Positions 35,333-45,067 of a stretch of 64,000 nt of DNA are shown piece after piece. Positions within the stretch are counted from its first letter, which is position 1. Every line of letters starts with the position of its first letter. Position numbers and translations under genes: made by a program. Under the pieces are notes generated by a model. The model had not been told where the DNA came from. It saw nothing but the letters and a program-made list of their open reading frames with translations, and searched no databases. The stretch is from Mucilaginibacter sp. (GTDB taxonomy: Bacteria > Bacteroidota > Bacteroidia > Sphingobacteriales > Sphingobacteriaceae), in assembly GCA_025352225.1 (NCBI GenBank), contig JANXTT010000160.1:43933-107932 (forward strand), read 5' to 3'.

Positions 35333-37270
35333 ATGCATAAACGAACACTTTTCGTCGTCATACTATTGTATATTTTGCCGAGTATATTTTTAAATAAGGT
35401 ATACAGCCAAAGTGAAGATATCCCCGCTGATCTTTATAAGGCTGGCACGATACCCGATTCGTTAAAGAAAGACGCCAATGCGGTAGTGCGTTACAGCTAT
35501 ACTGATATTACAATTAAAGCCCCAGGCAGAGCTAACATAAAAAAACATAACATAATAACTATATTAAATGAAAAAGCAGAAGGAGAGGCTGTTATGGTAC
35601 TGGGTTATGATAAAAAATTTACCAGTATAAATAATGCAGAATTGCTTGTATATGATGCTGACGGTAAACTATTAAAAAAGTATCGCAAAGGTGATATGTA
35701 TGATAGGGCAGCTATAGATGGCATATCTATTTTAACCGACGACCGCATATTAGCTATGCAGCATACTATTGCCAAATATCCAATAACTATTGAGGAAATA
35801 ACAGAACAAACCAAAAACAGTTATTTAGGCCTTGACGAATGGAATATTCAGCGATCTGAAATAGCAATTCAAAATTCGAGTTATCATGTTTTAGTTAAGC
35901 CCGAAGTGGGTTTTAGATATAAAAACAAAAATACTTTGATCGCCCCTTTAAGATCTTCTCAGAATGGGTTAGATTCATACAGATGGGAAGTAAAAAATGT
36001 GAAAGCTATAAAATTAGAGGATGACGCTATATCGTGGAAGGTTTTTCCAAAAATCTTATTTGGTACTAATTCTTTTGAATTTGGTGGAATACCAGGAGAT
36101 ATTAGCTCATGGAAAAATTATGGTATATGGCAACAGAATCTAAACGCTGATGTTTGTTCGCTATCTCCACAAAGATCAGATGAGATAAGAGCGATGGTTG
36201 CTGATCTGAAAACAGATAAACAAAAGGTTGAATATTTATATAATTACCTACAACATAACATGCGCTATGTGAGCGTACAATTAGGTATTGGTGGCTTAAA
36301 GCCGTTCCCAGCAACATTTGTGGATCAGAAAAAATATGGCGACTGTAAAGCATTATCAAATTATATGACAGCATTGCTTAAAGCAGTTAATATTCCGGCG
36401 TATTTTTCTATTGTAAAAGCTGGGGCTAATGAACAACCTGCAGATACCGATTTTCCAAGCGACCCCTTTAATCATATCATCGTTTGTGTTCCACTCAAAG
36501 GTGATACTACCTGGTTGGAATGTACAAGCACTACCCAATCATTTGGAAAGCTGGGCACATTTACTGAAAACAGGAATGCGCTATTAATAACAGAGGACGG
36601 GGGCAAGCTTGTAAACACCCCTAAAAGCACAATGGTCGATAATCAATTTAATAGTGAAGCTCATTTAATATTAGCTCCTGATGGCAGCGCAAAGGCCTAC
36701 CTGAAGATACTATCAACTGGGGAGTACAGAAATCTTTACATCGGAATGTCTGAACAAAAAACAGATGTGCAAAAGGAGTATCTTATCCGGTATTTAAATA
36801 TAAAGCAGCCAACCATTTTTGAACTTAAACCAGCCGACGATAAAGATGGTGTTAAAGAGGTTGACGTGGATATGGAATATGATAAATTTTGCGATATTAA
36901 TACAGGAGACAAGCTATTTTATCATCCAAGGGTATTTGATCTTTGGAGATTAACATTGCCGCCATTAGAAAAACGCAAATCCGACTACTATTTTGAGCAC
37001 CCAATGCAAAAAAGTTGTGTTACCACTATTGACCTGCCGCAAGGTTTTGAGGTAGAGTCTATGCCTGCAAATGCTAGTCTCAAGTTCACTTATGGCAATT
37101 ATGATATTAACTATGTTTACGATACAACAAAAAATCAGATCATAAGTACAGCTAAGTTTAACCTAACCGATTATGTTATACCGGCCGCAAAATACAACGA
37201 AATGCAGCAGTATATGGATAACATTGCCAAAACTCAAAATAAAAAACTAATAATACGCAAGAAGGCCTAA
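35333..37270 (+). CDS. Secreted DUF3857 protein with transglutaminase-like domain
   Basis: The 645-residue protein has a signal peptide (MHKRTLFVVILLYILPSIFLNKVYSQ) and DUF3857 (about 45-220, NIKKHNIITILNEKAEGEA, YPITIEEITEQTKNSY). The transglutaminase-like domain has Cys338 (KKYGDCKALSNYMTALLKA) and His381 (FNHIIVCV) in place. The third residue is Glu rather than the usual Asp (TTWLECTS). The protein may act as a peptidase or cross-linking enzyme in the periplasm; substrate unknown. It is a paralogue of the preceding gene and both precede aat (9 bp), giving a three-gene run. Confidence 0.87.
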   Translation: MHKRTLFVVILLYILPSIFLNKVYSQSEDIPADLYKAGTIPDSLKKDANAVVRYSYTDITIKAPGRANIKKHNIITILNEKAEGEAVMVLGYDKKFTSINNAELLVYDADGKLLKKYRKGDMYDRAAIDGISILTDDRILAMQHTIAKYPITIEEITEQTKNSYLGLDEWNIQRSEIAIQNSSYHVLVKPEVGFRYKNKNTLIAPLRSSQNGLDSYRWEVKNVKAIKLEDDAISWKVFPKILFGTNSFEFGGIPGDISSWKNYGIWQQNLNADVCSLSPQRSDEIRAMVADLKTDKQKVEYLYNYLQHNMRYVSVQLGIGGLKPFPATFVDQKKYGDCKALSNYMTALLKAVNIPAYFSIVKAGANEQPADTDFPSDPFNHIIVCVPLKGDTTWLECTSTTQSFGKLGTFTENRNALLITEDGGKLVNTPKSTMVDNQFNSEAHLILAPDGSAKAYLKILSTGEYRNLYIGMSEQKTDVQKEYLIRYLNIKQPTIFELKPADDKDGVKEVDVDMEYDKFCDINTGDKLFYHPRVFDLWRLTLPPLEKRKSDYYFEHPMQKSCVTTIDLPQGFEVESMPANASLKFTYGNYDINYVYDTTKNQIISTAKFNLTDYVIPAAKYNEMQQYMDNIAKTQNKKLIIRKKA

Positions 37271-37279
37271 TTTTGCCTA

Positions 37280-37915
37280 ATGATCTTCAGGCTCGATGAA
37301 AGGTTAATATTTCCTGATCCCGAATTAGCGGAAGAAGATGGGCTGCTTGCTATCGAGGGCGACCTATCTCCCCAAAGGTTATTACTTGCTTATCAAAACG
37401 GCATATTCCCCTGGTATAGCAATGATACACCTATTTTATGGTACTCGCCCCACGAACGTTTTGTACTATACCCACAAGAACTACGGATATCTAAAAGCAT
37501 GAAACAGATTATCCATTCAAACACCTTCAAAGTAACGTTTAACGAGCGATTTAATGCCGTTATCACCCAATGTGCCCATGCCGAGCGAAGAGGGCAGTAC
37601 AGCACCTGGATAACTAATGACATGATAAGAGCTTATATAAATCTGCATAAGCTGGGCCATGCCCATTCTGTAGAAGTATGGAAGAGTGAAGAATTGGTTG
37701 GAGGCTTATATGGCGTAAGTGTTGGTGCTGTTTTTTGTGGTGAGAGTATGTTTAGCAAAGTAAGCAATGCCTCAAAGCTTGCGCTGGTTGCGCTTTGTCA
37801 AACCAGAAAATATAACTTGATAGATTGCCAGGTATATACAGATCATCTGGCCTCGTTAGGCGCTAAAACGATTAGCAGAAACGTGTACTTTGATATACTA
37901 AAAGCCAATTGTTAA
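37280..37915 (+). CDS. aat: Leucyl/phenylalanyl-tRNA--protein transferase
   Basis: The 211-residue enzyme adds Leu or Phe to N-terminal Arg/Lys of proteins, marking them for ClpAP degradation. Typical motifs are FPDPELAEEDGLLAIEGDL near the N-terminus, YQNGIFPWYSNDTPILWYSP, and the late GGLYGVSVGAVFCGESMFS. Length is usual. It lies 9 bp after the second DUF3857 gene. Confidence 0.95.
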   Translation: MIFRLDERLIFPDPELAEEDGLLAIEGDLSPQRLLLAYQNGIFPWYSNDTPILWYSPHERFVLYPQELRISKSMKQIIHSNTFKVTFNERFNAVITQCAHAERRGQYSTWITNDMIRAYINLHKLGHAHSVEVWKSEELVGGLYGVSVGAVFCGESMFSKVSNASKLALVALCQTRKYNLIDCQVYTDHLASLGAKTISRNVYFDILKANC

Positions 37916-37917
37916 GT

Positions 37918-38223
37918 TTAGAAAAACTTTTCTACCAATGCTTTTTGTGCAGCAAGAAAAAAATCATCAAGGGGTAGTTTCGGGATTTTGAATAGGAATA
38001 GTTTTGAAAAAAGAGATTTGGATTCTTTATTACATTCACGTTTTATCACCAGTACATTGGCAACAGCAGGCTGTTTTAATGTATGCCTTGCCGTTATTTT
38101 ACAATTTTTATACGGAGGTGTACTTATATTTCTTTGGTTTTCTGCCGGTTGTTTAAGCGCAAAACTAAATACAACAACGGTGTATAAGCTAATCAATAAT
38201 ATTGCTCCTATTTTTTTCAGCAT
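37918..38223 (-). CDS. Small hypothetical protein with N-terminal membrane or signal segment
   Basis: The 101-residue frame starts with a plausible signal or anchor (MLKKIGAILLISLYTVVVFSFA). A basic, Cys-containing middle follows (NCKITARHTLKQ, IKRECNKESK) and then an amphipathic C-terminus. No family was recognised. The opposite strand also has a 79-codon frame over the same bases, so one of the two is a shadow; I prefer this one because of its clean N-terminus and position just outside the SNF2 gene. Function unknown. Confidence 0.45.
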   Translation of the reverse strand: MLKKIGAILLISLYTVVVFSFALKQPAENQRNISTPPYKNCKITARHTLKQPAVANVLVIKRECNKESKSLFSKLFLFKIPKLPLDDFFLAAQKALVEKFF

Positions 38224-38272
38224 ATAGCAAAGCTAAGACAATCAAACTGTTAAAGCAATAGCTATATAAATA

Positions 38273-41167
38273 TTAGCCTAATATTTCTTTAATATCTTCG
38301 GCCGATAATGATTTAATAAAGCTTTCCTCTGTTGTGATTAATGCACGCGATAATATTAGTTTACGTTGCTGCAGGGCTAGTATTTTTTCTTCAACGGTAT
38401 CCTTGGTAATAAATTTATAGATAAACACATTTTTTGTTTGGCCAATACGGTGCGTTCTGTCTATAGCTTGTTGTTCAACAGCGGGATTCCACCAGGGGTC
38501 CAAAATAAAAACATAGTCGGCCTCGGTTAAATTAAGGCCAACTCCACCCGCTTTTATTGAAATTAAAAAAACCCGGGTTTGTTCATCTTCCTGAAACTTT
38601 TTAACAATCTCACCGCGATTTTGTGTACTGCCATCTAAATAAACGTAAGGAATATTTTCTTGATTAAAATGCCTGCGGTATATGTTTAGTTGCTTTACAA
38701 ATTGCGAAAATATCAATACTTTGTGCCCACCGTCCAACACATTTTTAAGTGTATGGATTACATTCTCAAACTTACCCGAATCGCCCTCATAACTCTCATC
38801 AATTAACAACGGATGATTAGCAATTTGCCGTAGCTTAATTAATCCCTGTAAAACCTGCATTTGCGATTTAGCAAACGTGCCATCTTCCAGGCTTTTCAAT
38901 AATTCATTACGGTACTCTGATTTTACATTTTCATAAACTTCTGCCTGCTCTTCGCTCATCTGGCAATAAAACAAATGTTCAGTTTTTGGCGGAAGTTCGG
39001 TAGCTACCTGTTCTTTTGTTCGGCGTAAAATAAAAGGTTTAATCAGCGCCTGAAGCTTACGCGCCTTCTCCTCATCCTTCTTTTTTTCGATAGGGGCTAC
39101 AAATTCATTTTGGAAAAATTGTTGGCTGCCCAATAAACCCGGGTTAATGAATGACATCTGCGTCCACAGATCGTTAACAGAGTTTTCCACCGGTGTACCG
39201 CTCAATATTAATTTATATTTTGAGTTGAGTAACTTAACCGATTTAAATGATTTTGAAGAGGGGTTTTTAATATTCTGGCTCTCATCTAAAATAACGTAAT
39301 CAAAAAAGAAAGCACCTAAAACATCAATATCAATTCGGGTAATGCCATAAGTAGTGATCACTACATCGTATTGGCCAAAAACCGCGGGCGCCTTATTACG
39401 CAATGAACCAGTATGCACCATTAGTTGTAATTGAGGAGCAAATTTGGCAGCCTCGTTAAGCCAATTGTATATTAACGAGGTTGGCATAATAATAAGGGAT
39501 GTACATTTAGTTCCATTTGCTGCTGCTTGCTCTTTGTTTTTTTGTAGCAGGGCCAGGGTTTGTATAGTTTTACCCAAACCCATATCGTCGGCAAGGCAAC
39601 CTCCAAAATGGTAATCCTTTAAAAAGTGAAACCAGTTATAACCGGCTTTTTGGTAATGCCGTAAAGTGCCGTTAAAGTTTTCAGGCATGGCTATTTCCTC
39701 CATTTCATCAAAATCACTAAGCTTTTGCAGCTTTCGGTTGATCGTAATGCCAGCCATTTCTCCGTCATCTAAATCATTAATGAGGCCAACGTGGTGTTTT
39801 CGCAATTTTAAATTCTTATCGTGTTCGGCAAAAGCCAGGAGGTTTCCATACTGCGAAAACCACTTTTCGGGTATCACAGCGATCTCGCCCGAAGGCAACA
39901 AAAATTCTTTTTTACGGTTAAGAATATGATTTCTTAACTCTATAAAAGGAATTTGGTAGGGCCCGAAGTGTACTACTGCATGTATATCAAACCAATCGTT
40001 ACCCTCTTTAACCTCCAGGTCAATTTTATTGCTTCCAAACAGATAACGCTTTCCACCTTCGGGTTGTTCCATTTCAAAACCTTCAGATCTGAGTTCATCA
40101 TGATGCTGGTTGAGCCATTCAAAAACAGAAAACGACTGGTCCATATCCTCATCCATGGTTTTTACTTCGAGGTTTTGGAATAGTGTTGATACCGTTTTTA
40201 AACCCATATCTTCCAGTTGCAGTAATTTGCCCCTTTCCCAGCTTATGGAGCGTTTAACACGGTGCAGGCAATACTCGTCGCCGTTTTTTTCTATTCGCAC
40301 TGATACCTGCCTGCCATCGCCAAACGGAAATACATAATCGGCATAACGAAAGTATAGTTGTAGCTGCGAAACACCACCTTCAATATAAATAGGCTTAAGC
40401 ACAGGCGTGGCTTCATGCTTTTCCGTGTTTATTGTAAAGCCTTCGGCATATACAGCGTGTTTTTCTATTAATGGCGCAACAAATCGCTCAAAATACGACT
40501 GCTCTGACGACCTAGGGATGGCAATGTAACGCTTGTTTAAAAATGGGATTAATTTTTTACCCTCAATATCTTTTTCAAAATAATACAAAACATCATCAAG
40601 CAGCATCCATGCAGGCTGGTTACAAATAATCTCTGCATTTTTAAACATAAACTCAATGCGCATACCCTGATATTTGATAGTAGGGAAATACCTGATCTCG
40701 GTTTCGTTGCGCCTGAAATGAAATAATACAGACGCGGCTTCGCTGGCTATTTGTAGCTTACGGCCCGCCGGATAACCCTCTTTACTCATTTGGTACACCT
40801 CTTTATGGTGCAGCATACTTAATGCTTCTACAAGTTTCTTTTCCATTTTGGGGCGAATGGTATCAAAAAATTGTTCATTAAATATTTTAGCAAAAAATTC
40901 AAGGGGGCGTATTAGCTTCTTATGATACTTACGGATAATGGTACCCTGCTCCAAATCTTCCAATATTTTAATCAGCCGGATATCTGCATCATCAATACAA
41001 CTGGTAAACTCATTAGCTGTATTTGAAAATAAACGCTGGTGCGTTAATGAAAACTCGCCATTAGGATTTAGTTGAACAATGTGGGGCTCAATTATATACG
41101 ACAGGTATTCATGCTTACAAATGGAGTAAACTATCTGGCAAGGTTTGTTGCTGTCGACACGTAGCAT
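38273..41167 (-). CDS. SNF2-family helicase/ATPase
   Basis: The 964-residue protein has a long N-terminal region (about 1-490) of bacterial SNF2 type. The first RecA lobe carries Walker A GGCLADDMGLGKTIQTLALL near residue 530 and the DEAH-box variant DESQ (VILDESQNIKNP) near 626. The second lobe is helicase C, with VFLISIKAGGVGLNLTEADYVF and the arginine finger motif RTHRIGQTKNVFIYKF. Such proteins remodel nucleic-acid or RNA-polymerase complexes (RapA-like). It stands alone on the minus strand. Confidence 0.93.
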   Translation of the reverse strand: MLRVDSNKPCQIVYSICKHEYLSYIIEPHIVQLNPNGEFSLTHQRLFSNTANEFTSCIDDADIRLIKILEDLEQGTIIRKYHKKLIRPLEFFAKIFNEQFFDTIRPKMEKKLVEALSMLHHKEVYQMSKEGYPAGRKLQIASEAASVLFHFRRNETEIRYFPTIKYQGMRIEFMFKNAEIICNQPAWMLLDDVLYYFEKDIEGKKLIPFLNKRYIAIPRSSEQSYFERFVAPLIEKHAVYAEGFTINTEKHEATPVLKPIYIEGGVSQLQLYFRYADYVFPFGDGRQVSVRIEKNGDEYCLHRVKRSISWERGKLLQLEDMGLKTVSTLFQNLEVKTMDEDMDQSFSVFEWLNQHHDELRSEGFEMEQPEGGKRYLFGSNKIDLEVKEGNDWFDIHAVVHFGPYQIPFIELRNHILNRKKEFLLPSGEIAVIPEKWFSQYGNLLAFAEHDKNLKLRKHHVGLINDLDDGEMAGITINRKLQKLSDFDEMEEIAMPENFNGTLRHYQKAGYNWFHFLKDYHFGGCLADDMGLGKTIQTLALLQKNKEQAAANGTKCTSLIIMPTSLIYNWLNEAAKFAPQLQLMVHTGSLRNKAPAVFGQYDVVITTYGITRIDIDVLGAFFFDYVILDESQNIKNPSSKSFKSVKLLNSKYKLILSGTPVENSVNDLWTQMSFINPGLLGSQQFFQNEFVAPIEKKKDEEKARKLQALIKPFILRRTKEQVATELPPKTEHLFYCQMSEEQAEVYENVKSEYRNELLKSLEDGTFAKSQMQVLQGLIKLRQIANHPLLIDESYEGDSGKFENVIHTLKNVLDGGHKVLIFSQFVKQLNIYRRHFNQENIPYVYLDGSTQNRGEIVKKFQEDEQTRVFLISIKAGGVGLNLTEADYVFILDPWWNPAVEQQAIDRTHRIGQTKNVFIYKFITKDTVEEKILALQQRKLILSRALITTEESFIKSLSAEDIKEILG

Positions 41168-41413
41168 AGATATCCGGTAAAAAATTTAAGGAAGCTACAT
41201 CAACAAAAAATTCAAACCTAATTATAAATTCCAACATACAAAAAGAATTGATAGGAAATAATTGTTAACAGATGTGCCAAAAGCAGTTTTGAACTATTAC
41301 CCGAATACTATTAAAAGCCTTACAGTTGATGTATTGTTCAACTTTTTTTTGTAACAATACCATACCCCTGGCGTTTAATATAAATAAGGATTGATTATTG
41401 CTGAGTTTTAAAA

Positions 41414-42532
41414 ATGGATAATATTACACGCTTTTTCTGGTTTTGCTCAGGAGCTCATATTGCTACGCTTAAAAAATATCCTATTGAGCACAATAAATAT
41501 GTTGGTATTGGCGCAACCATATTTTTTACCGCTCTATTTGCATCCCTATCGGGAGGGTATGCTATGTACTTTGTATTTAGCGGAGATGCCTTTGCAATAA
41601 TGTTCGCTATTTTATTTGGATTGATTTGGGGCTTGGCCATTTTTAATATGGATCGTTATATTGTAGGCAGTATCAACAAACAAGGGTCGGTTAATCAGCA
41701 AATATTACAAGCTTCTCCAAGGATATTACTTGCTATAATGATTGGTGTTGTGATATCGCGGCCCCTGGAATTAAAAATATTTGATAAAGAGATCCGTCAG
41801 AAACTCAAAACATCATATCTGAACGGCCAGAGGAGTAAAATTGATACCCTGCAAAAGGCTTACAACGAAAAATATACCCTGGAGCTCACCAAGAATACTG
41901 AAATGAAAAAAGAGCGCGACTCGCTCACAAAAGACATTAACCGCTCACGCTACCAGCTAAATCAGGAAGTTTTTGGGGATAAAAGCAACCAAACATCAGG
42001 AATAAAAGGTTATGGCACTTATGCCAAGCAAAAACAGGGCATTTTAAAAGAGAAGCAGGACAGGCTGGCACTGGTGCAAGGTAACCTTGATAAAATGGAT
42101 GGCTATTTAAATCAGCGTAAGCAATTTGATGGCTTAAACAGTACTAAGCTGTTTAACGAGCATCAGTTAGATAGCTTATCAAATGTGGCCGGTTTTGCAG
42201 ATCGCAATTGGGCACTGGGCCAGCTTTCTTTTCGCTCCGATGGCAAACGCGACCTGGATACCTACTTGGCCGAATCTTTCATAGCCTACTTATTTATATT
42301 GTTTGAATGCTTACCGGTATTTGTAAAATTGATGTCGCCAAAAGGGCCGTATGATGTAGCCATATCTAAAACAGAAGAAGCCAACAATCACTTTGCTGAA
42401 AAAGATCGCGACCATGAGATTGCGGTTACCGATAACACATACAATCATCGGTTAGATACAGATATCGAAAAGCGTAAAAAAATAATAACAGATCAATCAG
42501 CTTATGATTTGGGTAACCATCAGTTTGAGTAA
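41414..42532 (+). CDS. DUF4407 membrane protein
   Basis: The 372-residue protein opens with FFWFCSGAHIATLKKYP. Two helix pairs follow near 30-80 (GIGATIFFTALFASLSGGYAMYF as two pieces, then AFAIMFAILFGLIWGLAIFNMDRY). A helix lies near 97-112 and another near 275-295 (FIAYLFILFECLPVFVKL). The long charged region between (about 125-265) is Lys/Glu/Gln-rich and probably a coiled coil. This layout and the FNMDRYIV segment match DUF4407, a family of unknown function. It is transcribed alone in a gene-poor stretch. Confidence 0.85.
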   Translation: MDNITRFFWFCSGAHIATLKKYPIEHNKYVGIGATIFFTALFASLSGGYAMYFVFSGDAFAIMFAILFGLIWGLAIFNMDRYIVGSINKQGSVNQQILQASPRILLAIMIGVVISRPLELKIFDKEIRQKLKTSYLNGQRSKIDTLQKAYNEKYTLELTKNTEMKKERDSLTKDINRSRYQLNQEVFGDKSNQTSGIKGYGTYAKQKQGILKEKQDRLALVQGNLDKMDGYLNQRKQFDGLNSTKLFNEHQLDSLSNVAGFADRNWALGQLSFRSDGKRDLDTYLAESFIAYLFILFECLPVFVKLMSPKGPYDVAISKTEEANNHFAEKDRDHEIAVTDNTYNHRLDTDIEKRKKIITDQSAYDLGNHQFE

Positions 42533-42584
42533 AACATGCAAGATAATGGAACCCCCAAATGAATAACCCCGAAACAGATTTTTC

Positions 42585-42779
42585 CTATGCTAATTTTGAA
42601 GCCTTTATTGATGAATATAGAGAAACGCAAAAAGGGGTGATATAAGTAAGCGAAATTCTAATTAAATTTCTAAATGTGAAGTTGTGCGACCAAAAAACAT
42701 CATAACTGTTTATTAAATTCAATAAACTTCCTATTATTATGGCTACAACTATTGCCCGGGTAATGTTTTGTTTGGTCAT
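42585..42779 (-). CDS. NrtS-like small nitrate/nitrite transporter family protein
   Basis: The 64-residue protein has two hydrophobic segments (AIVVAIIIGSLLNLINSYDV and LTYITPFCVSLYSSIKA). The arrangement N-x-GDxxW-type loop (NSYDVFWSHNFT) and LTYxxPxCVSxYS resembles the small NrtS membrane proteins linked to nitrate/nitrite uptake in cyanobacteria. No nitrate genes are nearby, so the substrate is open. It lies convergent to the DUF4407 gene. A 28-codon frame on the other strand (42559-42645) overlaps its 3' end. Confidence 0.65.
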   Translation of the reverse strand: MTKQNITRAIVVAIIIGSLLNLINSYDVFWSHNFTFRNLIRISLTYITPFCVSLYSSIKASKLA

Positions 42780-43014
42780 TTAAAAATATTGGATGTTTTA
42801 ATTGCAATATAGCCAATATTTTTATTCTATATATATCAATTTATAAAAATAATTGTCAAATAGATGAAATTTTTTTAGTCGGTAGTGTTTTTCAACCAAA
42901 AAAGTGTCTTCTTGTAAAGAAATTCTTTACTTATTTATAACTGCATCTTCATAGGTTAAATCGGTTTATCGCAAAAAAAATACAAATTAATTTAGGTTGA
43001 ACCTGATTAAGCTA

Positions 43015-43033
43015 TAAATTTGGCGCAAATTTA
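43015..43033. promoter_or_regulatory. Palindrome overlapping a -7 box upstream of fumC
   Basis: taaatttg-gcg-caaattta: perfect 8-bp arms, 3-bp spacer, ending 5 bp before the fumC ATG. Its left arm TAAATTTG also matches the Bacteroidota -7 consensus TAnnTTTG exactly, so it may be a promoter, an operator or both. Confidence 0.5.
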
Positions 43034-43038
43034 ACACC

Positions 43039-44436
43039 ATGAGTTTCAGAACAGAACACGATACCATGGGCGAGGTACAAGTACCTGCCGATAAATACTG
43101 GGGAGCACAAACAGAACGCTCGCGTAACAATTTTAAAATTGGCCCCGAGGCTTCAATGCCCACAGAAATTATTGCCGCGTTTGCCTATCTAAAAAAAGCC
43201 GCAGCCTATACTAATACCGACTGTGGAGTGCTTACCGCCGAAAAACGAGACCAGATAGCCACCGTTTGTGATGAAATTTTAGAAGGGAAACTGGCCGGAG
43301 AGTTCCCACTAGTGATATGGCAAACAGGCTCGGGCACGCAATCAAACATGAACGTGAATGAGGTTATTGCCAACCGCGCACACGTATTGCAAGGCAATAA
43401 ATTGGGTGAGGGTAAAACCTTTATTCACCCCAATGATGACGTGAACAAATCACAATCATCAAACGATACTTACCCAACTGCCATGCATATCGCGGCTTAT
43501 AAAATGGTGCTAGATGTAACCATTCCGGGTATCGAAAAATTACGGGATACATTAAAAGCAAAATCAGAAGCGTTTAAAAGCGTAGTTAAAATTGGCCGTA
43601 CCCATTTGATGGACGCTACGCCATTAACCTTGGGCCAGGAGTTTTCGGGCTATGTATCACAACTCGACCATGGTTTAAGGGCATTAAGAAACACGCTTGA
43701 TCACCTTTCCGAATTAGCATTAGGTGGCACCGCGGTGGGTACTGGCATTAATACACCAAAAGGATATGATGTTAAAGTAGCCGAATATATTGCAAAGTTC
43801 ACCAATATCCCTTTCCGTACCGCCGAAAATAAATTTGAAGCATTAGCCGCTCATGATGCAATTGTGGAAACACATGGCGCGTTAAAGCAAATAGCAGTAT
43901 CATTAATGAAAATAGCCAACGACATCAGAATGCTGGCATCTGGCCCGCGATCAGGCATTGGCGAAATTCATATTCCGGATAACGAGCCTGGGTCGTCAAT
44001 TATGCCGGGCAAAGTTAACCCCACCCAAAACGAAGCGGTAACCATGGTGGCGGCGCAGGTAATGGGTAACGATGTAACGATCTCTATAGGCGGTTCAAAC
44101 GGGCACTATGAGCTTAATGTTTTTAAACCGGTAATGGCCGCTAACTTTTTACAGTCGGCACGTTTAATTGGGGATGCTTGCGTATCATTTAATGATCATT
44201 GCGCTAAAGGGATTGAGCCAAATTTCGAAGGCATAAAAAAACATTTAGAAAACTCTTTAATGTTGGTAACCGCGTTAAACCCACATATCGGTTATGAAAA
44301 TGCAGCCAAAATTGCAAAGTACGCCTTAAAGGAAAATAAATCACTCCGCGAAGCCGCGATTGGTTTAGGGTTTTTAACCAATGAGCAATTTGACGAATGG
44401 GTAAAACCCGAAGATATGATTGGCAGTTTGAAATAA
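43039..44436 (+). CDS. fumC: Class II fumarate hydratase
   Basis: The 465-residue enzyme interconverts fumarate and malate in the TCA cycle. The class II superfamily signature is [16 protein letters not shown] (about 318-333). Other family motifs are [19 protein letters not shown] and the catalytic His segment [19 protein letters not shown]. The oxygen-tolerant, iron-free class is indicated by length and sequence. It is monocistronic: a terminator follows at 44448. Confidence 0.97.
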   Translation: MSFRTEHDTMGEVQVPADKYWGAQTERSRNNFKIGPEASMPTEIIAAFAYLKKAAAYTNTDCGVLTAEKRDQIATVCDEILEGKLAGEFPLVIWQTGSGTQSNMNVNEVIANRAHVLQGNKLGEGKTFIHPNDDVNKSQSSNDTYPTAMHIAAYKMVLDVTIPGIEKLRDTLKAKSEAFKSVVKIGRTHLMDATPLTLGQEFSGYVSQLDHGLRALRNTLDHLSELALGGTAVGTGINTPKGYDVKVAEYIAKFTNIPFRTAENKFEALAAHDAIVETHGALKQIAVSLMKIANDIRMLASGPRSGIGEIHIPDNEPGSSIMPGKVNPTQNEAVTMVAAQVMGNDVTISIGGSNGHYELNVFKPVMAANFLQSARLIGDACVSFNDHCAKGIEPNFEGIKKHLENSLMLVTALNPHIGYENAAKIAKYALKENKSLREAAIGLGFLTNEQFDEWVKPEDMIGSLK

Positions 44437-44447
44437 GAATCTCACCC

Positions 44448-44476
44448 AAGCCCTCTCCAATGGAGAGGGCTTTTTA
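44448..44476 (+). terminator. Intrinsic terminator after fumC
   Basis: aagccctctcc / ggagagggctt, an 11-bp perfect stem with a 3-nt loop (aat), followed by tttatt. It lies 12 bp after the fumC stop. Confidence 0.9.
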
Positions 44477-44484
44477 TTTACCCC

Positions 44485-45030
44485 ATGCAGAAACGCTTAA
44501 ACATTAGTTACTTCACGCATTTCAAAAAAGCTTTCCCCTTTTTGCTTTCTGCTTTTTGCTTTTTGCTTTCTGCCGTTAGTTCTTGTAGTTTCAACCCCAA
44601 TTATCAGGGTAAAGGAACTGCTTTTTTGCAAGGAGAATGGAAGCAGGATTCTATTGATCGCGAAAAGCAATTGGTTAATTACTCGTTATACAATTTCAGT
44701 TTTAGCTGCGATTCTTTTTATTTACATATGGAATCATTCAGTAAAGTGAATTCGGGGTCGGATACCTGCATGAACTCCGGCCATTGGCACGAATATATTA
44801 AAGGAACATATGAGCAAAAAACAGATACCCTGCATCTAAGCGGCTTTTTTTGTAATCGGGATTATAGCCTAAAAAGCGTAGGCGGATGTTTCCGGTCGGG
44901 GGTGTATGAAGAAAATTTTAAGATCATATCTAAAACAGATTCGGCTATAAACTTGTTGCCATTTAATGGCTTTATGGCTCTTAAACTAAATTTGATAAAA
45001 CGAATAATTTGTGTGCCAAAACCTTTGTGA
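44485..45030 (+). CDS. Small lipoprotein with repeat-coded signal peptide
   Basis: The 181-residue protein begins with MQKRLNISYFTHFKKAFPFLL and a lipobox ending at Cys34 (AVSSC). The hydrophobic core is coded by short tandem repeats of gcttttt/gctttct (about 44539-44576), giving FLLSAFCFLLSA. The mature part has a GxW segment (LQGEWKQDSIDR) and paired strands with four more Cys (SCDSFYLH, DTCMNSGHWHEY, FFCNRDYSLK, GGCFRSG), resembling small lipocalin-like lipoproteins. No catalytic site seen. Function unknown. Confidence 0.7.
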   Translation: MQKRLNISYFTHFKKAFPFLLSAFCFLLSAVSSCSFNPNYQGKGTAFLQGEWKQDSIDREKQLVNYSLYNFSFSCDSFYLHMESFSKVNSGSDTCMNSGHWHEYIKGTYEQKTDTLHLSGFFCNRDYSLKSVGGCFRSGVYEENFKIISKTDSAINLLPFNGFMALKLNLIKRIICVPKPL

Positions 45031-45067
45031 TAGTTTGATTTTTATCGAATAAAATTATATTTACATC

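Noticed and set aside
37988..38227. 79-codon plus-strand frame opposite the small hypothetical gene
   Set aside because: It has a hydrophobic stretch but a less natural N-terminus than the minus-strand frame; only one of the two can readily be real.
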